A stretch of 64,000 nt of DNA from Wuchereria bancrofti (Eukaryota > Nematoda > Chromadorea > Rhabditida > Onchocercidae), in contig SSBO01000012.1 of NCBI GenBank assembly GCA_005281725.1, positions 11,313,254 to 11,377,253 of the forward strand. The letters run 5' to 3'. How positions within the stretch are numbered: position 1 is the stretch's first letter; the number at the start of each line of letters is the position of its first letter. This document shows positions 56,801 to 64,000 of this stretch, one piece after another. The notes under the pieces were generated by a model. That model saw only the letters and a list, made by a program, of their open reading frames with translations. It was not told the origin of the DNA and did no database searches. The translations under genes and the position numbers were made by a program.

Positions 56801-56821
56801 TCTTTTGGTTCAGTTGCATAG
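47864..56821 (+). CDS. Lys-rich protein with NOP16-like C-terminus
   Basis: Probably a nuclear or nucleolar protein. Twelve exons join in phase: 47864-47973, 48132-48170, 48579-48633, 48898-49014, 50614-50739, 50843-51049, 54766-54936, 55158-55214, 55387-55501, 55875-55999, 56315-56506, 56684-56821 (484 codons including stop). The N-terminal third is highly basic (PPKPTRRRMKEPKQ, then a charged helix EELAERQRFREQRRLEKK and a Lys/Ala/Thr region rich in SPKK- and TKAK-like runs). The middle is hydrophilic and low in complexity. The last two exons (IEKHGENYEAMEKD ... ARKIRIFKESPQYEAYLKKK) resemble the C-terminus of the ribosome-biogenesis factor NOP16. NOP16 is usually about 180 residues and its N-terminal motifs are not visible, so this may be an expanded homologue, a fusion of two adjacent genes, or a different family. 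A 3.7-kb intron (51050-54765) without visible genes splits it. Confidence 0.62.
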
Positions 56822-57497
56822 TTTTTCATGTCGTCTGAAGTCTGATTTGGCTTATTCGTTCTACTTGTTAATGTCACAATAAGACAAAATTATCTTGGCA
56901 TAAGCGTTTTCCTGGTCGCGATTATTCTCCTTTAGCTACATGTAATTTTTCTGCATAAGTTTTTAGTTATTTAAAATTGTAATCTTGGAGAAGTAATCTC
57001 GTATTACTCCAGTAAAGTATAAGTTGGTTAATTATTGTTGTGAAATTTGTGCGACTTCTGGAATTTTTTTTTGCACGCGTTCTTACAAAGATTTTACCGT
57101 CATCAGTTGCGTTTGTTATTCGGTTAAGGCTTTTCTGTGCTTTTCCAGATTACATATATACTAGATTTAATAGGAAAATTGTGAGAGCTTCTATGAAACA
57201 ACGCTCACGAAACATCTTTTTGAGCAAAAGTAAATGTTTCCAAACAAGTACTTAACTGTATATGCATGTACTACATTTGGCTAGCGCACTTTCATTATAT
57301 CTCCTCTTGGATTTAAATGAGCATATTAAGGAAGTAAATTGAAAGCACTATGGTCAGGCGATATGTTTGTAAATCTAGGAGAAATGCATAGTTAAATTTG
57401 TATATTTATAAAACTACTGTCAAGAAAAAGACTTTTGGAGGGAAGTGGGTTATTGCAAATTGCAGGATAAAACAAGGTATGAGTTCCCTACCACCAT

Positions 57498-59237
57498 TTA
57501 AAAAAGCTTTCTTGGTTTAGCGTTAAAATTCACCCATTCAGCAGCACCGTCCTCAGGTAGACGATTTAAAATAGTAGCACCTTCGAGTAAGAAACTGATA
57601 TCGACAAGACCAAAGTATATTCGTGTGTCAGGATTTACCGAATACAGACAATAGTTTGGCAGCCGCTTCTCACGACAGACCTACAACCAGCTTCATTTAA
57701 ATGTTTTTAAAAAATAGTTCGCAGGCAATGCAGGTGGATAAATGGGTAGGTGGGGAGTGTTATGACTTTATTCACTTCAAGAAGCATATAAAAAACCTAC
57801 CGCAGCATTGTGCATTTCGTCGATGAATGTTTCTTCTAAAATCCATTCGTCTTGCAATTTGCCGTCCAGTGATACAGTGGTTGATGTAATGAAACACCTC
57901 GGTCGATACCGTTCTCTCGGTTCAATATGAAAATTCAGTCGGCTTAAGTCTGAGAGTAGCCCCTCTCCAGTTGCCTAAAAAAAACCGGTAGGTCACTGGA
58001 ATTTGAAAATATATGCAAAAAGCATTTTTTTAATAAATTTAAAATATAATACGGTTGAGAAAAAGTTCAGATGTTAACAGAACTATGGGAAGGATTTGCT
58101 TTTTTTTAAAGAAATATGATGCCTCCATACTCTCGAGTCCTACAAAGCTTCAGATAATCTTAGGAACTTCGGATTCTCATGATATGATATTACCATTTAA
58201 AGCACCAATTTCTACAGAAACTCACTTTAAGGACTGCTTCCTTCAAGCACCAGTACCGATAGAAATAAATCATTTTCATTTGATCAGTTGCTTGGGTCCT
58301 CATCATTCTTAACTCTTCCGGACCAGCTGATTTTGCCATTGATGTGATATAATCATCAGCAGATTTATTATTTCTTTCTTTATCCAACCGCATGCAATCT
58401 ATACCAACCTGAAAATTGTTCTCATCGATCCATTATTTTGAAATGATGAATTTAGCATGTTTTTCCCAAAAGCATACAACGAACGGGCTGTTAAAGCTTT
58501 CTCATTACTAAAATATATTAAAAAATATAACGCACTCAGCAATAAATGATTTTTTTTCCTAGAATAAGGGGACCTCAAGTATTACCTACCCTCGGCGAGC
58601 AGCTACTCGCGAATGCTACATAATCTCCCTGGTGTGACACATTGAAGCCATATTTTGTATTACTTGGACTCATGAGATATGGCTTTCCTTTTTCTGTTCG
58701 TCCAAATTCAATCGTACTCCATTCCACATTTGACAAGCGTCTTGTAGCCTACACAATATTATTTAGAAACTGAAAGCTGAAAGGTCCTCCTGTATATATG
58801 TATATATATACACATATATATATGTTCTTACATATGTGTCTCTATATATAGTGACAAAAAAAAACTGAGGACCAATTGAAACTGATAAATCTGAAATAAA
58901 ATACCTATAAATAAATCAAGTGAAACAACCTGACGAAGAAAAAGACGCCCTAGTATGGAAGCGAGCGTATCATCCTTATAACGAAATCTTGCAGCCTTAG
59001 CACATTCTTCCTATAACTTCACAAGGTATAACCATAATGACTTGTACTGTACGTTCAGTCTTGAGAATCAATAGAAAAAGCTGATGGGAACAGTGAAATG
59101 GATAATTGAACAGAGCGGTTACTTACAGCAGTCAACGACTGAACAGCTTTTCGAAAGTCCGCTTCAAAATTTATGCTGTTTAATGTTTCGTTAAGACTAA
59201 TTGCCAAACGGTGGCACTTGCAATCTCTGGCCTGCAT
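57498..59237 (-). CDS. 4'-phosphopantetheinyl transferase (AASDHPPT type)
   Basis: Transfers the 4'-phosphopantetheine arm of coenzyme A to a serine of acyl or peptidyl carrier proteins (fatty-acid synthase, mitochondrial ACP), normally in the cytosol. Six exons on the minus strand: 59237-59127, 59010-58930, 58748-58590, 58408-58226, 57974-57801 and 57680-57498, all phase 0, giving 296 residues (human AASDHPPT has 309). Visible motifs are ASILGRLFLRQ in the N-terminal half, RTEKGKPYL, FNVSHQGDYV, GID with the metal-binding Asp121, and WCLKEAVLK (170-178) with the Lys/Glu pair of the family. After the KEA motif comes the usual carrier-protein-facing region ending TRIYFG. The ATG at 59237 was chosen because it begins just before the conserved N-terminal strand. 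The gene converges tail-to-tail with the NOP16-like gene, 676 bp apart. Confidence 0.88.
58791..58850. repeat. TA-rich palindromic microsatellite in a PPTase intron
   Basis: An alternating TATA/CATA tract (TGTATATATG ... CACATATATATATG) forms a near-perfect inverted repeat within the intron between 58748 and 58930. Confidence 0.7.
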
Positions 59238-61327
59238 TAATAACGACTGAAATCATCAATGATGAACAAGAAAAAATGGAAGTGAAATGTCCCAGCGCAA
59301 TGACCAGCATAAGTAATGCAAGCTATGGTCAAGGTTCCCTTGGACAATTCCATCACAACAACATGAAATTCTCAAGTGTACAACGGTTGGCACTGAATAA
59401 TGTCAAAGAAGTCATCAGCAGAACGTATAATACAAAAAAACTGTACCAGTCGGCCGGTAACAATTCCCCGATAAAGTGAACACCACAGTAGTACAACATA
59501 AGTCAAATACCCTTCAGATACTGCCATTGCAGTCGGTAGGAGAGCTCTTATCGCCGATGCAAATCGATGATTTTCATTTACGAGGCAGGCCTCTGCACCT
59601 CGTCTTGCACAGTCACCAATCTCCAGCAAATGTTCAGAAATGCATCAAAAGCAGGAATGATTCCAGCACAAATTCTTTTACATCGAGATGTTACCAATGG
59701 CAGATAAGATATCAAAATGAAACCAAAAGACGAAAGTGATAAAATCTGATTTCAAAGCTCCTCTCACAAACACGCTCATACCCCATTTGTACACCAATGA
59801 TTAGTACTTTTCAGGAAGTTCGGTCCCTCTCGATAGGCAGTGTACGGAATCCGGCACGTCCTTCTTCCATTTACAATCGCGTATGTACATGTATTTTCAT
59901 GCCGTCGTGAGTTAACCCAGAATATGAACTCTAGCATTATCAGTGGGACGAAGTTAATGCGTCCTTTATCCTCAATGCTAAAATTGTTTCCATTGTATGC
60001 TCTCCAAACCGTTAACAGCGTACCAAGTATAAGTGCAAAATCAAACCGCTAAAAAGAGGTTCGTGAAAGCTGTAAGACTAATCAAAGTGAACCTGTGAAA
60101 GAACTGGAAAAAGCAATAATCTAGCACTGCATAATAATTTCGATGCAAATGTCTTCCGAACTCGGATATAAATTAATTGCCGGGAAAATATATAAAAAGC
60201 TCTAATCTCAAGCTTGCAAACGGTAGAGACCATGTTGCAAAACGGCAATCACCCCCAATATTTCTATGGAATTAGGCTAGAACAAACACAGACCACTCAG
60301 ATGTAATAGTGGTACCAAGGTCACCCATATACGAAAAAACACGAAATACACTGCTCGTCCCGCTGATCTTCCATTTTATCGGGACTATCTCGAACTTTCA
60401 ACCGCTTATTGAGATACTTCGTATTCTATTACATCTCCAATCCTAAACTAAGACCGGAACTTCCTCGAATCAATTCGAACTTTCGAGTCCCTTACGTACA
60501 GAAGATTGACCAGCAACCCGGCACACCATCTCGATCATGTCATATCCAACACCACTGGGTCATGCATGTGCGATACAAACCCCACTAAATACGACTTCCA
60601 AAATCTGGCTTCGTACTGTACTAACATCTTGTCTAGATCTGCCTAATTCGGAGTCTCTCACTACTGGAAATGAAAATAAATCCTCATCCCAAACTCTAGA
60701 CACCCCGAAGGTACTTCAGTAGCGTCATAAAATTAGTATGAACTTCTTTCCCTTTTCTCCACTAGGCACTTTGCAACTCCATCAAGCCTGGCCTCATTAA
60801 ACTCAGCATTAACATGGACAAAGTCGGAAACACTTGGCTCCACAGCTGAATTTCATCTAAAATATCCAATCAACAAATGAAGGACCCCTTACTTTGTCGA
60901 AATAAAAGGAACACGAGCTCATATCATATCAACAAAGTATCAGAATCTATCTTCAACATGCAGCAACAAATATGACAAAAATACCACGTAATATGAGTGA
61001 GAATAAAAAAACGATTCTGAATCAATCAGCAAATATTGAGCAGCGGATTTATGGAGAATGTGAGATGCACAGGAAACATTATGATTAAGTACCATCAAAT
61101 TCACTAAATTGAACAAAACACAAAGAAGTTCCATCCTCACTGCGATCTAGGAAACAGAAAGGAAGTAATCATTATTTCACCCAATTTCAAAATGCATCCT
61201 AACATTTCAGCCATTCAGTCGATTCCACATCGTTTTCTCACTACATAATGGAAGTTCAACCAAACCAAACACATCAGAGAAAAGTACTTTTACAGTTCAT
61301 CTCACCCTTCATAACGAAAGCTGCCAC
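59238..61327. other. Interval between two minus-strand genes, no gene seen
   Basis: About 2.1 kb holding the PPTase promoter side (near 59.3 kb) and the 3' UTR of the RRM gene (near 61.3 kb). Open frames on both strands are shorter than 95 codons and have no recognisable motif. Confidence 0.5.
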
Positions 61328-61434
61328 TTAATTGCTTTCATCACTATCTTCCATATTTCCATCATCCTCCTCATCCTCACCATCATTATCATCACCGTCA
61401 TTAACATTATCATTGTCACTATCATCATCATTAC

Positions 61435-61513
<79 letters not shown>

Positions 61514-63982
61514 GTCATCGTCACCAATATTATCCTTGTCATCCTCATCGAAGACCAATTTGCTCTCTAAATTAGCTTTGTCTTGTCCAGATAACATCTT
61601 CCCAGCGGAACCTTTCAAGATCGATTTTATAGGTACTGTTGCACACTAAAAATAATTTATACACAGTTACAAAAGATGAAAATTTTAGCCCGATTAGCTC
61701 TTTTCCAGCTTTAGCTCTTCACAAGTAAATAAAGGAAAAAACAAGCCAAGAACGACAGAAAGGAATCCATCTGAAAACGCTTAATATACATTTATAAATC
61801 ACTCCCCACCAGAAAGCACACTCTGCTTCCCTGAGGTTATACAGTACCACAAAAATAGGAGATGTCCACCCACCTTTGTATCAATATTTTTCTGTTTTAG
61901 TGATTCAGTTTTATGCAGGATTTTAGAATCACCTGCTTTAGCCAGTTTCGCCTTCTTGGGCTTGGAAACTGAAGAATAGTTGTCCTGAAATTCACAATGT
62001 AAAACAGCACGCGAAACAAATTGCTATCAAATGCAATTATTATGTTGTGTTATAATTTGTTTAAATCTAAGTTGACAACAATGTTTCAGGACATTAATAA
62101 ATTAATAAAAAACAACAGCGAGCCAAGCAATACTGATGTTAGATAAGCACACAAAACAAACCACTTCCTCAATTCCTTCGTCCGAGGATTCAATACCTTC
62201 ACTTGTCGTATCGCTATTCGTTTCATTTATTTTTGGTGAATTTTTTATTTCCGACTTTGTTGCAGTTCCATTCGACAAATTGAGAGCCTGGTTCGTCTTC
62301 GGTAGCTTTGCCTCATCTGTTATCCCTACAGTTTGATTATGACACAGTCAGTTTCAGTTATCGATTTCAACACTTAAGGTTCGTAAAAATGGGAAACATG
62401 TTATATAAAAAACTCTGAACAACAATGATAACCGTTACCTTTGCGTATCCGAGCGTATAGGACGTCAACCGGTACACCGCTAATTTTTAGTGTCTTTCCT
62501 TTTTCGAATGCTGCTCTCGCTTCCTTTTCATCACCAAACTGTACGAAGCAGTATCTGAAAATTTATGTAAAAAAAAATACAAGCCCTTCTCTTAGTACGC
62601 AACCAGCAAATCGGCTGGAGGATTGAAACATTTTGAGTACAATTCTTTCTTCAAAAAAAAAAAAAACATCTTCCAAAACTTCAATACGACTAACAAATTC
62701 TGGAACTGACTGACTTACAGTTTGTTTTTATTTCTGGCTTGCTTCGGAAAACTGATACTGGTTGCTTGTCGAAAGATAACTTTCATCTGATCTTTGGATG
62801 TTGACGGCGGTAAGCCGCCAACAAATAGCTCTAGGGGATTGATGGGCAATTGACTTCTATCCTTTTGAGGACGTGTTTTTGCCTTTGATCCACAAAAATC
62901 GACAGTAAGTGTTCGGCCTTCTACAGTTTGCTTTGATATGTCCTCATAGGCCTTTTCACAAAGCTTTTCGCTTGCAAATATTAACCATGCAAAGCTGAAT
63001 TTTTTCCCTTGTTCAAGAATATATCCTTCACAAACAATAATGCTTTTTACTGACCAGATAAGAATTTCCTCAAAGTGGACTTACAGAAAGAAAAAAAAAA
63101 GTTCGAACATTTTATATAAAATTAATGGAAGCTTACTTTCGGTGCGGCATATGACGTACATAAAGAATATCATTATGAAGGGCCTTTAACTGTCCCAACT
63201 TTACATCTTTGGGTAATCCTCGCACAAATAATGATTTCTTATCGCGCTCATCTCGTCGTTTTTGTTCTTCTTTTATCACATCTTTTGCATCCTCCGGCTA
63301 AACAAATCATTTGCACCAATTTTAATTCAGAAAGCCAGAATTACTTCACAAGCACATTTTGGTTTGACATAAGTTCTGTATCTATATAAAGAATAAACTA
63401 ATAAAACTCATACCTTTAACAGTGGTCCATCTTCACATTTCCTTTTCACTCCCTTCGTCTCATCCTTATCAGCTATCGCTTTCGCTTGCTTCTGCGAAGC
63501 TAACTGAATAAACAAAAGTATATTTTGGTAAGAGATATAGGTTTCACACGCGTTTCATGGTGGTTTGTTAATGGTCCATTTACTAGCAACTAAACTGTAT
63601 GGTTAGCATATTAGTTTCGAACTGATAAATATCCCTACAAATCGGTGACTTTTTATGTCCCGCGAAAAGTCTTGAAATGTGTTGAACAGAATAACAGTTT
63701 TTCATTAGCAAGGTTTTTAAAACACAGTCTACATAAAAGAGCTCAAATTTAATAAAGTCACTGATTCTCTTATGGCAAGACTGTATGTTGTCTATGAACA
63801 GAAATTATTTCGTGAAATAAACTCAAATTAAAACGAAGAGGAAGTACTTCAGTTTACCTGAAAGTTTTAAGATCAGAAACTACCTTCTCTTCAGTTCCCT
63901 TGTCGTTTTTATTATGGAGCTTCTTTAAATTGATTTTGTCCTTTTTGTTCTGAATTGCTTCGACGGTCCCTTCATGTTTTGC
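61328..63982 (-). CDS. Tandem-RRM nucleolar RNA-binding protein, nucleolin/RBM34-like (5' partial)
   Basis: RNA-binding protein, probably nucleolar and linked to ribosome synthesis. Exons on the minus strand: 63982-63884, 63503-63414, 63297-63137, 62994-62719, 62554-62439, 62325-62162, 61984-61874 and 61645-61328; phases agree throughout. A Lys-rich start (continuing beyond the window) precedes RRM1 (RNP2 SLFVRGLP; RNP1-like FAWLIFAS; end GRTLTVDF) and RRM2 (RNP2 LFVGGLPP; RNP1-like YCFVQFGD; end GVPVDVLYARI). A Ser/Thr/Glu-rich linker and a second Lys-rich stretch follow, then an acidic tail of about 26 Asp encoded by a trinucleotide repeat and a further Asp/Glu region before TAA. The acceptor of the 62994 exon (AAAAAATTCAG) is chosen for phase and RRM continuity. 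Orthology to RBM34 or nucleolin cannot be decided by eye. Confidence 0.8.
61435..61513. repeat. (ATC)n / (GAT)n trinucleotide microsatellite, coding poly-Asp
   Basis: About 26 uninterrupted CAT/ATC units, with imperfect repeats on both sides. On the minus strand it is in frame with the RRM protein and encodes Asp. The other frames give long Met or Ser runs, which are artefacts. Confidence 0.95.
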
Positions 63983-64000
63983 CTGAAATTTAAAATTCTA

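Noticed and set aside
61332..61649. Plus-strand Ser-repeat frame and minus-strand Met-repeat frame over the microsatellite
   Set aside because: Shadows of the GAT repeat; the minus-strand Asp frame is the one that connects in phase to the RRM exons.

Overview
The window looks like AT-rich nuclear DNA of a nematode. The genes have many short exons split by small GT/AG introns (often ending TTTCAG), and the products include an ACN-1-type inactive angiotensin-converting-enzyme homologue and a BEL/Pao LTR retroelement. A parasitic clade III (filarial or other spirurid) species is an inference; the sequence alone does not fix the species.

Layout, left to right. (1) 135-1961 (+): last five exons of a conventional protein kinase C gene, whose 5' part lies outside the window. 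(2) 8190-11469 (+): a six-exon class A, amine-receptor-like GPCR whose splice phases all agree, but which carries an in-frame TGA in the first intracellular loop. (3) 15473-21495 (+): a complete 18-exon acn-1-like gene (about 1016 residues) with a destroyed zinc site. (4) 30931-41421: a BEL/Pao retroelement locus with gag, protease, RT, RNase H, integrase and an env-like ORF. Its internal part is in the wrong orientation relative to the flanking LTRs; there are three LTR copies and two single-N joins (37630, 41081). A 5-bp target duplication (TTAGC) pairs the outermost LTRs. (5) 47864-56821 (+): a 12-exon gene for a Lys-rich, presumably nuclear or nucleolar protein of about 483 residues with a NOP16-like C-terminus. 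(6) 57498-59237 (-): a complete six-exon 4'-phosphopantetheinyl transferase (AASDHPPT type), convergent with gene 5. (7) 61328-63982 (-): 3' part of a tandem-RRM, nucleolin/RBM34-like gene ending in a poly-Asp tail made by a GAT microsatellite.

Between these lie AT-rich stretches in which I see no convincing gene (1962-8189, 11470-15472, 21496-30925, 37631-40587, 41427-47863, 59238-61327). They hold only short repeats and chance ORFs. The genes do not form a pathway: the window is a gene-sparse chromosome segment with signalling genes on the left and two probable nucleolar/RNA-related genes plus a housekeeping enzyme on the right, separated by a recent but structurally scrambled retroelement. 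Exon boundaries were set by hand from splice consensus, phase agreement and family similarity, without a search.
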